This document shows positions 55,187 to 64,000 of a stretch of DNA of 64,000 bases, in pieces. Made by a program: the position numbers and the translations under genes. The stretch's first letter is position 1, and the number at the start of each line of letters is the position of its first letter. Below the pieces are notes generated by a model. The model ran no database searches and was not told the DNA's origin. It saw only the letters and a list, made by a program, of their open reading frames with translations. Origin of the DNA: Streptomyces sp. NBC_01463 (GTDB lineage: Bacteria > Actinomycetota > Actinomycetes > Streptomycetales > Streptomycetaceae); NCBI GenBank assembly GCA_036227345.1, contig CP109468.1, positions 682,001-746,000 of the forward strand. Reading direction: 5' to 3'.

Positions 55187-56595
55187 GTCTTGACCAGGTG
55201 CGCACGGTCGCGGACGCGGTCCTGTACGAGGGGTACCTCCTGTACCCGTACCGTGCGAGTTCGCACAAGAACAGGTCGCGCTGGCAGTTCGGAGTCCTCG
55301 GCCCGCCGCACGCGACGGCGGCGAGCTTCGGCGAGGAACCGGGCATGGAGGCACAGTGCCTCCTCGCTCCGGGCGAGGGGCCCGCGGCGGTCACCGTCCA
55401 TCTGCGCTTCCTTCAACTGCAGGTCCGCGAGGTGCAGCGCAGGGAAGCGGACGGCAGCCATGTGCCGGTCGAGAAGCTCACCGTCGACGGGGTCTCCGTG
55501 ATGACCTGGGACGAGGCGGTCGAGAAGGAAATCGTGCTCGCCGCAAAGCCGTTGGCGGAGTCGATGGACGACGTCCACCAGGTCCCGGGCGGCGAGGAGT
55601 CGGAGCCGCTCAGCGATGCGAGCGGCGCGGTCGTGGGGCGGATCGTCCGGCGCCGGCTGCCGCTGGCCGTCAGGATCAGGACCGCGAGCGAGGCCGATGA
55701 CGGCTTCGTCCGGCTGTCGGTGGCGGTGCGCAACGAACACCCGGACACGGTCACGACCAAGGACGCCGCTGTCCGCTCCTCACTGATCGGCGCCCATCTG
55801 CTGCTCCGGGCGCACGACGCCGCGTTCGTCTCGCTGCTCGAACCCCCCGCCGCGGCGACGGGCGCCGCCGGCCGTTGCCGGCAGCGCAGGTGCTGGCCCG
55901 TGCTGGCCGGTCCGAAGGGCGCGACGGACACGGTGCTCGGCGCGCCCATCATCCTGTACGACTACCCGGAGGTGGCCGAGCAGAGCGCCGGCGCCCTGTT
56001 CGACTCGACGGAGATCGACGAGATCCTGACCCTCCGGGTGATGACCATGACGGAGGCGGAGAAGGCGGAGGCGCGGGCCACCGATCCCCGGGCCCGGGAG
56101 ATCATCGACCGGTGCGACGGGATGTCGCCTGCGGACCTGCAGCAGTTGCACGGTCTGCTGCGCGATCCGCATCCGCCGGCGGCGGCCTCCGCCGCGGCAC
56201 TCGTGGACCCGGCGGCCGGCGGCCCGGACGCCGAGCACAGCCCCTTCGACACCGCGGGCGCGCCCTGGTGGGATCCGGCGGCCGACGCGTCGGTGCGGCC
56301 GGAGAGCGACGCGGTGACGATCGGCGGGGAGCGCGTGGCCAAGGGGGGTCTGGTCCGCGTCCATCCGTCACGGCGCGCCGACGCGCAGGACCTGTTCTTC
56401 GCCGGTCAGGTGGCCCGGGTGACCGCGGTTCTCACGGATGTGGACGGCGGTACGCACGTCGCCCTGGTCCTCGTCGACGACCCGGCGGCCGACCTGCACG
56501 ACTGGTACGGCCGCTACTTCTACTTCGCACCCGACGAGCTGACACCCCTGTCCGCCGAGGAGGCGGCGCAGTACCGAGAGGAGAACCGATCGTGA
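55183..56595 (+). CDS. Large uncharacterised hydrogenase-operon protein
   Basis: 470 residues from GTG 55183 (GTGA overlap). Soluble. An N-terminal beta-rich half (VLYEGYLLYPYRASSHKNRS, LGPPHATAASFGEEPGMEAQ) is followed by an acidic, Ala/Pro-rich linker (about 345-385) and a C-terminal domain (about 380-470) with VRVHPSRRADAQDLFFAGQV and ALVLVDDPAADLHDWYGRYFYF, which ends in the style of a hydrogenase-accessory Pfam-unknown domain. No catalytic motif seen. Could be a scaffold or assembly factor. Confidence 0.85.
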   Translation: MSLDQVRTVADAVLYEGYLLYPYRASSHKNRSRWQFGVLGPPHATAASFGEEPGMEAQCLLAPGEGPAAVTVHLRFLQLQVREVQRREADGSHVPVEKLTVDGVSVMTWDEAVEKEIVLAAKPLAESMDDVHQVPGGEESEPLSDASGAVVGRIVRRRLPLAVRIRTASEADDGFVRLSVAVRNEHPDTVTTKDAAVRSSLIGAHLLLRAHDAAFVSLLEPPAAATGAAGRCRQRRCWPVLAGPKGATDTVLGAPIILYDYPEVAEQSAGALFDSTEIDEILTLRVMTMTEAEKAEARATDPRAREIIDRCDGMSPADLQQLHGLLRDPHPPAAASAAALVDPAAGGPDAEHSPFDTAGAPWWDPAADASVRPESDAVTIGGERVAKGGLVRVHPSRRADAQDLFFAGQVARVTAVLTDVDGGTHVALVLVDDPAADLHDWYGRYFYFAPDELTPLSAEEAAQYREENRS

Positions 56596-56711
56596 AGAGC
56601 CTGGGCATGATCACCGCCGGTGTGGCGGCGGCCGTGGCGCTGGTCGCCGTGGGCGTCGGGATCAGGTCGATCCCCGACATCCGCCGCTACCTGAGAATCC
56701 GTTCGATGTGA
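56592..56711 (+). CDS. Tiny membrane protein of the hydrogenase operon (I recall DUF6893)
   Basis: 39 residues from GTG 56592, GTGA overlap with the preceding gene. One hydrophobic helix, MITAGVAAAVALVAVGVGI, then a basic tail SIPDIRRYLRIRSM. A single-span anchor of this size could tether the otherwise soluble hydrogenase to the membrane or to a quinone-reducing partner. Too short for most gene finders' confidence, but the coupling and composition support it. Confidence 0.72.
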   Translation: MKSLGMITAGVAAAVALVAVGVGIRSIPDIRRYLRIRSM

Positions 56712-56750
56712 ATTCCGATGTGTGAACCCTGATGTGTGAGTCCCGATGTG
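56705..56750. repeat. Four short direct repeats of GATGTG
   Basis: GATGTG occurs at 56705, 56717, 56731 and 56745 (spacing 12, 14, 14 nt) with similar flanks (CCGATGTGTGAAC, CTGATGTGTGAGT, CCGATGTGAGTGA). It lies between the tiny membrane protein and the next small gene. Possible slippage-made spacer. Confidence 0.6.
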
Positions 56751-56766
56751 AGTGAGGAGTGCACCC

Positions 56767-56976
56767 ATGGCGGATACGCCGAAGAAGGACAGTGCCGTCG
56801 AGGAGGAGCCGCAGGAGGTACGCGGCCCCAAGGGTTCGCGGGACACCGGCTCGGACAAGCCGGAGGGCGGCCCGGCGGACCGGCCGTCGGGTACCTCGGA
56901 CGAACGCTCCGGCACCTCCGTGCAGCCGAAGAAGCCCGAGGACCCCGACTCCCCCCACCTGCAGTCCGGCGGCTGA
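56767..56976 (+). CDS. Small hydrophilic disordered protein
   Basis: 69 residues from ATG 56767 with GAGGAG 8 nt upstream. Composition is Pro, Glu, Asp, Lys, Ser and Gly with no hydrophobic core, so intrinsically disordered. In the hydrogenase operon, 49 nt before the protease gene. Not recognised; could be a linker or regulatory peptide, or a fast-evolving filler gene. Confidence 0.55.
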   Translation: MADTPKKDSAVEEEPQEVRGPKGSRDTGSDKPEGGPADRPSGTSDERSGTSVQPKKPEDPDSPHLQSGG

Positions 56977-57025
56977 GGCGGCCCGGTGCTCTCGCCCACG
57001 ACCCTTCACGAAGCAGGAGCCGAGG

Positions 57026-57556
57026 ATGACGCAGGAACCGGGCACATCCGGACAGGTGCTCGTGGCGGGCATCGGCAATCTGTTCCTCGGTGACGACGGC
57101 TTCGGCCCGGAGGTCGTGCGGCAGCTGAGCCACTCCGGCGGGCTGCCCTCCCGGGTCCGCTTGGTCGACTACGGCATCCGCGGCATGCACCTCGCGTACG
57201 ACCTGCTCGACGGGTACGACGCGCTGGTGCTGGTCGACGCCTACCCGGGTGGCGGTCCGCCCGGGGAGCTGACGGTGCTCCGAATCGGCGTGGAAGACCT
57301 CGGTACGGGTGAATTCGATGCCCATGGGATGAATCCGGTTGCTGTCCTTGCAAATCTGGATCAATTGGGCGGTACTCTTCCGCTCACCTACCTCGTGGGC
57401 TGCACCCCCACCGGCGTCGAGGAGGGCATCGGGCTCAGTGAAGCCGTCGCCCACGCGGTGCCCAAGGCGATCCAGGCAGTGCACACCCTGGTCCGGCAGC
57501 TCGTACCAGCCGTACCGACCACGTCCGTGAAGAGCGCCGAACCCCGGAGATCCTGA
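57026..57556 (+). CDS. [NiFe]-hydrogenase maturation endopeptidase (HybD/HyaD type)
   Basis: 176 residues from ATG 57026 (AGGAG upstream). Signature GIGNLFLGDDGFGPEVV, second metal Asp in VLVDAYPGGGPPG and His in FDAHGMNP, the three Ni-sensing ligand positions of HybD. Removes the C-terminal tail of the large subunit after Ni insertion. Placed just before the hypCF-CDE set. Confidence 0.93.
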   Translation: MTQEPGTSGQVLVAGIGNLFLGDDGFGPEVVRQLSHSGGLPSRVRLVDYGIRGMHLAYDLLDGYDALVLVDAYPGGGPPGELTVLRIGVEDLGTGEFDAHGMNPVAVLANLDQLGGTLPLTYLVGCTPTGVEEGIGLSEAVAHAVPKAIQAVHTLVRQLVPAVPTTSVKSAEPRRS

Positions 57557-57558
57557 TC

Positions 57559-60111
57559 ATGTGCCTTGGCATTCCTGGTCGCGTCGTGGAGATCGTGGAC
57601 GGGTATGCGGGGCAGCTGGCTCTCGTGGACGTGGAGGGCGCGCGGCGACGCGTCAACATCGGCATGCTCGACGCGCCGCCCGTTTGCGACGACTGGGTCC
57701 TTCTCCACATGGGCTTCGCCGTCGAACTCATCGACCGGGCGAAGGCCCGGGACGCCCTGTCGGGCCTGGAGATGATGGGCAGGGGCCGGGTCCAGCGGAT
57801 CCGGCGCAGGTTCGAGGTGCGCGGCGTCGTGCAGGGCGTGGGCTTCCGGCCGTTCGTCTACGTCACCGCCTCCGAGCTGATGCTCACCGGCACGGTGACG
57901 AACACCGGCGACGGTGTGCTCGCCGAGGTCGAGGGGCCGTCCGACGCCGTCGAGGAGTTCGGCCGCCGGCTGCGCGACGACGCCCCGCCCCTCGCGGTCG
58001 TCGAGGATGTCCGTACGAGCGAACAGCCGACGCGTGGCGGTACGGGCTTCACCATCGAGAAGTCGAGCACGCGCGAGGGGGCCCGGACGCTCGTCTCGCC
58101 GGACATCGCGACCTGCCCGGACTGTCTCGACGAGATGGGCGACCCGTCGAACCGGCGCTACCGCCACCCCTTCATCACCTGTACGCACTGCGGCCCGCGG
58201 TTCACGATCGTGACCGGCCTGCCGTACGACCGGGCCGCCACCACGATGGCGGCCTTCGACATGTGCGGGGTCTGCCGGGCGGAGTACGAGGATCCGCACG
58301 ACCGCCGCTTCCACGCCCAGCCGATCGCCTGCCGCGACTGCGGGCCGCGGCTCGAACTGGTCCGCAAGGACACCGTTGACCGGCCCTGCGGTGAGGACGC
58401 GCTGCGGGCCGCGCGAGAGCTGGTGGCCGCCGGCGGGATCATCGCGGTCAAGGGACTCGGCGGGTACCACCTGGTCTGCGACGCGCGCAACGACCGGGCC
58501 GTGGCCGAACTGCGCCGCCGCAAGCAGCGCGGCGGCAAACCCTTCGCGGTGATGGTCCCGGGGCTCGATGCCGCGCGGGAGCTGGTGACCATGACCGGCG
58601 ACGAGGAGGAGCTCCTGACCGGCGGCCGCCGTCCGATCGTGCTCCTGCCCCGGCGTCCGGACCGGCCGGGAGCGGGGGTGTCGCAGGCCGTGGCACCCGG
58701 AAATCCGAATCTCGGACTGCTGCTTCCCTACACCCCGTTGCACGTCCTGCTCCTGGGGACCGGGGACGACCGGCCGGGCCCGGACGCGCTGGTGATGACC
58801 TCAGCGAATCTGTCGGGCGAGCCGATCGTCACCGACGACGAGGCGGCGCTGACCGTACTGGAGCCGCTGGTCGACGCGTGGCTGCGGCACGACCGCCGGA
58901 TCCACGTGCCGTGCGACGACTCCGTCAGCCGGTTCGTGGCCGGCGCCGAGCTCCCGCTCCGCAGGTCGCGCGGGTACGCACCGCTGCCGCTCGCGCTGCC
59001 GTTCGACGTCCCGGCGACGCTCGCCGTGGGCGCCGACCTGAAGAACACCTTCGCCCTGGCCGAGGGCCGCTACGCCTGGCTCAGCCAGCACATGGGCGAC
59101 ATGGACGACCTGTCCACCGTTCGCGCCCTGACCCGGGCCGAGCAGCACCTGGAGGGTCTCACCGGTGTGCGGCCGGCCCGTCTGGTGGCCGACCGGCACC
59201 CCGGCTACCACTCCGGCGAGTGGGCCCGCGCCCACGCCGCCGGCCGGCCGGTCCGCACGGTGCAGCACCACCACGCGCACATCGCGTCCGTGATGGCGGA
59301 GCACGGTCTGGGCGCGGACGAGAGCGTCATCGGCATCGCCTTCGACGGCACCGGCCACGGCGACGACGGCGCTGCCTGGGGCGGTGAGGTCCTGGTGGCC
59401 GGCTACAAGGCGTTCCGCAGGGCGGCCCACCTGGGCTACGTGCCGCTGGCCGGGGGCGACGCGAGTGTGCTGCGGCCCTACCGGATGGCGCTCGCGCACC
59501 TGCACGCGGCCGGTGTCCCCTGGGACGACGACTCCCCTGCGGTCCAGGCGTGCCCGGACGCCGAACGCGACGTGCTGGCCCGTCAGTTCACCACCGGCTT
59601 CGGATGCGTGCCCACATCGAGCATGGGCCGGCTCTTCGACGCGGTCGCCTCGCTGGCCGGTGTCCGGCACGCGGTGGACTACGAGGCGGAGGCAGCCGTG
59701 GAGCTGGAGGGGCTGGCACGGAGCGGGCAGGCCGACCCCCGCGTGCCGGAGACCCGCTACGGCTTCGGGATCCGGCCCGGGGCGGGAGACGAACCCGCCG
59801 TCGCGGATCCGGGCCCGGTCGTCCGGGCCGTGGCCCGCGACGTACGTTCCGGCGTTCCCGCCGAACTGATCGCCGCGCGCTTCCACCTGTGCGTCGCGGC
59901 GCTTGTCGCCGACCTCGCGGACATCTGCCGCACGAGCACCGGGCTCGGCACCGTGGCCCTGGGTGGCGGCGTCTTCCAGAACGCCGTACTGCTCGAAGCG
60001 GCACAACACGGCCTGACGGAACGGGGCTTCACCGTCCTGCGGCCGCGGTTGCTGCCGCCGAACGACGGCGGGATCGCCCTCGGCCAGCTCCTGATCGCCG
60101 CATCGGGCTGA
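57559..60111 (+). CDS. hypF: HypC-HypF fusion, carbamoyltransferase for CN ligand synthesis
   Basis: 850 residues. Residues 1-about 75 are a complete HypC (MCLGIPGRV with essential Cys2, LLHMGFAVELID). HypF follows from about residue 80: acylphosphatase VRGVVQGVGFRPFVY, zinc fingers CPDC/CTHC/CGVC/CRDC, YrdC/Sua5 domain (GGKPFAVMV, TSANLSGEP) and the HypF/Kae1-like domain (VQHHHAHIASVMAEH, FDGTGHGDDGAAWGGE, LGGGVFQNAVL). HypF makes carbamoyl-adenylate from carbamoyl phosphate and loads the HypE Cys. Fused HypC could channel the Fe-CN intermediate. ATG 57559 is 2 nt after the protease stop. Confidence 0.95.
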   Translation: MCLGIPGRVVEIVDGYAGQLALVDVEGARRRVNIGMLDAPPVCDDWVLLHMGFAVELIDRAKARDALSGLEMMGRGRVQRIRRRFEVRGVVQGVGFRPFVYVTASELMLTGTVTNTGDGVLAEVEGPSDAVEEFGRRLRDDAPPLAVVEDVRTSEQPTRGGTGFTIEKSSTREGARTLVSPDIATCPDCLDEMGDPSNRRYRHPFITCTHCGPRFTIVTGLPYDRAATTMAAFDMCGVCRAEYEDPHDRRFHAQPIACRDCGPRLELVRKDTVDRPCGEDALRAARELVAAGGIIAVKGLGGYHLVCDARNDRAVAELRRRKQRGGKPFAVMVPGLDAARELVTMTGDEEELLTGGRRPIVLLPRRPDRPGAGVSQAVAPGNPNLGLLLPYTPLHVLLLGTGDDRPGPDALVMTSANLSGEPIVTDDEAALTVLEPLVDAWLRHDRRIHVPCDDSVSRFVAGAELPLRRSRGYAPLPLALPFDVPATLAVGADLKNTFALAEGRYAWLSQHMGDMDDLSTVRALTRAEQHLEGLTGVRPARLVADRHPGYHSGEWARAHAAGRPVRTVQHHHAHIASVMAEHGLGADESVIGIAFDGTGHGDDGAAWGGEVLVAGYKAFRRAAHLGYVPLAGGDASVLRPYRMALAHLHAAGVPWDDDSPAVQACPDAERDVLARQFTTGFGCVPTSSMGRLFDAVASLAGVRHAVDYEAEAAVELEGLARSGQADPRVPETRYGFGIRPGAGDEPAVADPGPVVRAVARDVRSGVPAELIAARFHLCVAALVADLADICRTSTGLGTVALGGGVFQNAVLLEAAQHGLTERGFTVLRPRLLPPNDGGIALGQLLIAASG

Positions 60112-60159
60112 CCGCCCCGCCTCCCCCGTACCCCAAGGGATCCACAGAGAAGAGGGACC

Positions 60160-60452
60160 ATGTGTCTGGCTGTTCCGGGGCGAGTCCTCAGCACCGCCGA
60201 AGTCGACGGCACCGTGATGGCCGAGGTGGACTTCGGCGGGGTGCGCAAGGAGGTGTGCCTCCAGTACATCCCCGACGTGACGGTCGGTGAGTACGTCATC
60301 GTGCACGTCGGGTTCGCCATCCAGCGCCTCGACGAACGGTCGGCCCAGGACACCCTCGCCAACTTCGAGCGGCTCGGCATCCTCGCCGAGGAGTTCGGCG
60401 ACGGCCTCGAACTCGCAGCCCAGCAGGGCGAATCCACCGAAGGAGCCGGCCG

Positions 60453-60456
<4 letters not shown>
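60160..60456 (+). CDS. hypC: HypC, hydrogenase maturation chaperone (free-standing copy)
   Basis: 98 residues. [11 protein letters not shown] with the invariant Cys2, [27 protein letters not shown], plus a C-terminal extension of about 20 residues. Holds the Fe(CN)2CO precursor with HypD and docks it to the large subunit. AGAAGAGGGACC precedes the ATG. Overlaps hypD by 4 nt. Confidence 0.96.
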
Positions 60457-61552
<1,096 letters not shown>

Positions 61553-61556
<4 letters not shown>

Positions 61557-62653
61557 CTGACGCGATTCAAGAAGTGGCCGGCGCGCGGCCGGACGCCGCC
61601 GGCCTCGACTTCGAGGGATGGACCTGCCCCGTACCGCTGCGGGACATCCCCTCGGTCGTGATGGGCCACGGCGGTGGCGGCGCGATGTCCGGCGAACTGA
61701 TCGAGCATCTGTTCCTGCCCGCCTACGGTGCCGCGGCGGCCTCCGATCTCGGCGACTCAGCCGTCCTGACGGTCGGTTCCGGCACCCGCCTCGCCTTCTC
61801 CACTGACTCGTTCGTGGTGAAGCCGATGTTCTTCCCCGGCGGATCGATCGGTGACCTGGCGGTGAACGGGACGGTCAACGACCTGGCCATGTCGGGCGCG
61901 ACGCCGATGTTCCTGTCGACCGCCTTCATCCTCGCGGAGGGCACCGCACTGAACGACCTCGGCCGGATCGCCCAGGCCGTGGGCCGGGCGGCGGAGAACG
62001 CCGGCGTACGCCTGGTCACCGGGGACACGAAGGTCGTGGAGCGCTCCAGCGGTGACGGCGTCTACATCAACACCTCGGGCATCGGAGTGGTCCCCTCCGG
62101 CGTCGACATCCACGCACGACGGGCCCGTCCCGGCGATGCCGTGCTGGTCAGCGGCGACATCGGGGTGCACGGAGTGGCCGTGATGAGCTGCCGGGAGGGC
62201 CTGGAGTTCGGGACGACGGTCGAGAGCGACACCGCTCCGCTGCACGGGCTGGTCGCCGACATGATCGCCACCGGCGCCGACGTCCATGTGCTCCGGGATC
62301 CCACGCGCGGCGGTGTCGCGGCATCGCTGAACGAGATCGCCCGCGCCTCGGACGTGGGCATCGAACTGGTCGAGCGGTCGCTTCCGGTGCCGCCCACGGT
62401 GCGGGACGCGTGCAGTCTGCTCGGACTCGACCCGCTCCAGGTCGCCAACGAGGGCAAACTGATCGCGATCGTTCCGGCCGAGGACGCGGACCGGGTACTG
62501 GCGGCCATGCGGGCCCACCCCCTGGCCCGGGACGCATGCAGGATCGGCAGCTGCGTGCCGGATCACGCCGGGATGGTGGTCGCCAGGACGGGACTGGGCG
62601 GGAGCCGGGTGATCGGGCTACCGATCGGCGAACAGCTCCCGAGGATCTGTTAG
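61553..62653 (+). CDS. hypE: HypE, carbamoyl dehydratase
   Basis: 366 residues from GTG 61553 (GTGA overlap). PurM-like ATPase fold: [74 protein letters not shown]. It ends PRIC, the C-terminal Cys that carries the carbamoyl and then the thiocyanate group. An in-frame ORF starting earlier, inside hypD, was rejected. Confidence 0.97.
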
Positions 62654-63376
62654 ATGAGCGCCGAGGGCGCACTGCTGTTCGCGCGATACGCCTACCCGCC
62701 CAACGAACTCGGCTACTGCGGCCCCGCCGACGCAGCGGCCCTCCTGCGTCGTGAAGCGACCGCCGACATCGAGCTGCGGGCCAGGCAGTTCGAGGGAGCC
62801 TGGTGCTATCTCGAGTACCTGGCGGAGGTGGCCGGGATCCCGGACCCGCTCGACGCGCGGGTGGTGGAGGCGTACTGGATCGGCAACGAGCTGCTGGACC
62901 TGGTCGATCCCGCCGGTCTGGTGGAGCGCATGACGGACCGGTTCCGGGGCCAGCTCGGCGGCACCTGGCGCGAAGCCGCGCAGCGGGCGCTCGCGCACCA
63001 CAGTTTCCAGGTGTTCGAGGTGTACCCATGGGCGCCGATGCTGCGGACGGGCGGGAATCCCACCGCCCTGTCCGTGCTCGACCAGTGCCGCATCCGTACA
63101 GGGGTGGTCCTCCGCGCCGACCGGCATCTGGCGACGGTACGGTGCCGCCCGCTCAGCTGGAACGGCACGGAACTGGTCACCGGTGACTGGCAGGAGGAGA
63201 CCGCTCGCCACTCGGCCGGCGGGAGGACGCTGATCGACGGCCTCTCCCCGGGCGACCGGGTGGCTCTGCACTGGGACTGGGTCTGCGATGTGATCACCGA
63301 CGAACAGGCCCGACGCATCGAGGACATCGAGGAACGGCAGCGCACGGGACCGATTCTGCGCGACCCGGTGCGCTGA
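62654..63376 (+). CDS. Uncharacterised protein at the end of the hyp operon (I recall DUF6390)
   Basis: 240 residues; ATG 62654 directly abuts the hypE stop. Soluble, with FARYAYPPNELGYCGPADAAALL at the N-terminus, WCYLEYLAEVAG, HHSFQVFEVYPWAPMLRTG and PLSWNGTELVTGDW; the C-terminus is charged. His-, Cys- and Trp-containing motifs are suggestive of a binding site but no known family function is evident. Conserved neighbourhood with hypCDE suggests a maturation or regulatory role. Confidence 0.85.
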   Translation: MSAEGALLFARYAYPPNELGYCGPADAAALLRREATADIELRARQFEGAWCYLEYLAEVAGIPDPLDARVVEAYWIGNELLDLVDPAGLVERMTDRFRGQLGGTWREAAQRALAHHSFQVFEVYPWAPMLRTGGNPTALSVLDQCRIRTGVVLRADRHLATVRCRPLSWNGTELVTGDWQEETARHSAGGRTLIDGLSPGDRVALHWDWVCDVITDEQARRIEDIEERQRTGPILRDPVR

Positions 63377-63562
63377 CCGTCGCCTGCCCACCCCGGCGGT
63401 CGCCCGCTCGCAGAACCGGGCGCCGTACGGAGTGAGCCGTTCGGACCCGTCCGGGCTGCGGCGGCTCAGGTTTGCGCCGAGGTTGGACGTATGCCGGCAC
63501 AGAGCGCGGATGGCGTCCCCGGCGGTCGGTCGTCCGCAGGCTTCCGCGGCATCGGAGAAGGC

Positions 63563-64000
63563 ATGAGCGGGACATCGATGCGCCTGGTCCTCGGGGTGCT
63601 GGTGCTGCAGACGGCATTCGTCCTCTCGTGCATCGGCGCGTTCCGCGATCCCGCCCCGCACCGCGTTCCCCTGGCCATCACGGCTCCCACGACCCGGATC
63701 GCCGACGACACCTTCTATCAGCTCGCGTTGCTCCCCGGTGAGCCGGTGGACCCGTTCCGGGTGGCCGACGAGGCTGCGGCCCTGGACCGGATCCACGGTC
63801 GTCAGGTGAAGGGTGCGCTCATCGTCTCCCGCTCCGGCACCGACGACCTGTTGCTGGTCGCCAGTGGTGCGGGCCCGTCGCTGGCCAGGGAACTCGCTAC
63901 GCACGTCGGTGCGGCCGAAAGACAGCAGGGCCGCGCTGTCCGCGTCCGGGACGTGGCGCCGATCGCGCCGGGTGACAGGCGTCTCCTCTCCTCCTTCTCG
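63563..64000 (+). CDS. Partial membrane protein, YhgE/Pip or ABC-2-like, runs off right edge
   Basis: 146 codons are visible from ATG 63563 (GGAGAAGG upstream; an ATG at 63491 is the alternative). N-terminal transmembrane segment LVLGVLVLQTAFVLSCIGAF, then an extracytoplasmic domain with VPLAITAPTTRI, KGALIVSRSGTDDLLLVASGAG and RDVAPIAPGDRRLLSSF, the pattern of YhgE/Pip-like and DUF3533-type export or phage-infection-like proteins. Separated from the hydrogenase operon by 186 bp. Frame is open to the end. Confidence 0.7.
   Translation, partial: MSGTSMRLVLGVLVLQTAFVLSCIGAFRDPAPHRVPLAITAPTTRIADDTFYQLALLPGEPVDPFRVADEAAALDRIHGRQVKGALIVSRSGTDDLLLVASGAGPSLARELATHVGAAERQQGRAVRVRDVAPIAPGDRRLLSSFS

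Noticed and set aside
63377..63562. Small ORFs after the hydrogenase operon
   Set aside because: No ribosome-binding site or conserved composition; likely the promoter of the next gene.

Overview
The window is high-GC actinobacterial DNA, almost certainly from a Streptomyces or close relative. The evidence is very strong third-position GC with long antisense open frames, frequent GTG starts, GTGA/ATGA stop-start overlaps, DmdR/IdeR-type iron boxes, actinobacterial short leader peptides, a ydaO-type riboswitch before an NlpC/P60 hydrolase, and an actinobacterial high-affinity hydrogenase locus. No rRNA, tRNA, CRISPR array, transposase or replication origin was seen.

Region 1 (1-12.5 kb, minus strand) is an iron-regulated siderophore locus. 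It holds a free-standing aryl-carrier-like protein and a siderophore-interacting reductase behind one iron box. A second iron box precedes a lipoprotein receptor, two FecCD permeases, an ATPase and a large NRPS that runs off the left edge (C-A-T-E-C-A-T visible). Region 2 (12.6-19.5 kb, plus strand) has two related short leader peptides, one before a TauD-like dioxygenase that lacks the metal-binding carboxylate (HxG instead of HxD), the other before an Opp/Dpp-type ABC importer. It looks like a sulfur-source acquisition segment. Region 3 (19.5-22.5 kb) is a riboswitch-controlled cell-wall hydrolase and an MFS transporter.

Region 4 (22.4-36.8 kb) is catabolic: a two-gene xanthine-dehydrogenase-type molybdoenzyme, TetR regulators, an aldehyde dehydrogenase, a CaiB-type CoA-transferase, an HSD10-like dehydrogenase, a TesB-like thioesterase, an acyl-CoA synthetase and an alkylsulfatase. 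Related AACG-NN-CGTT palindromes lie before several of these genes. Region 5 (36.9-44.4 kb) is a LysR-controlled aromatic ring-cleavage operon (two FAH-fold hydrolases, cyclase, FAD monooxygenase, amidohydrolase/decarboxylase, extradiol dioxygenase) that ends in a decayed SDR gene. A secreted TAP-type peptidase and a VOC protein follow.

Region 6 (46.9-63.4 kb) is a complete group 1h [NiFe]-hydrogenase locus, the type that oxidises atmospheric H2. HypX (CO ligand from formyl-folate) is followed by convergent hypB-hypA. Divergently from hypA run the small and large subunits, a NifU/Rieske-like electron-transfer protein, five poorly characterised genes, the maturation protease, a HypC-HypF fusion, a second HypC, HypD, HypE and another uncharacterised gene. 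These genes are mostly translationally coupled. The window ends in a partial membrane-protein gene.
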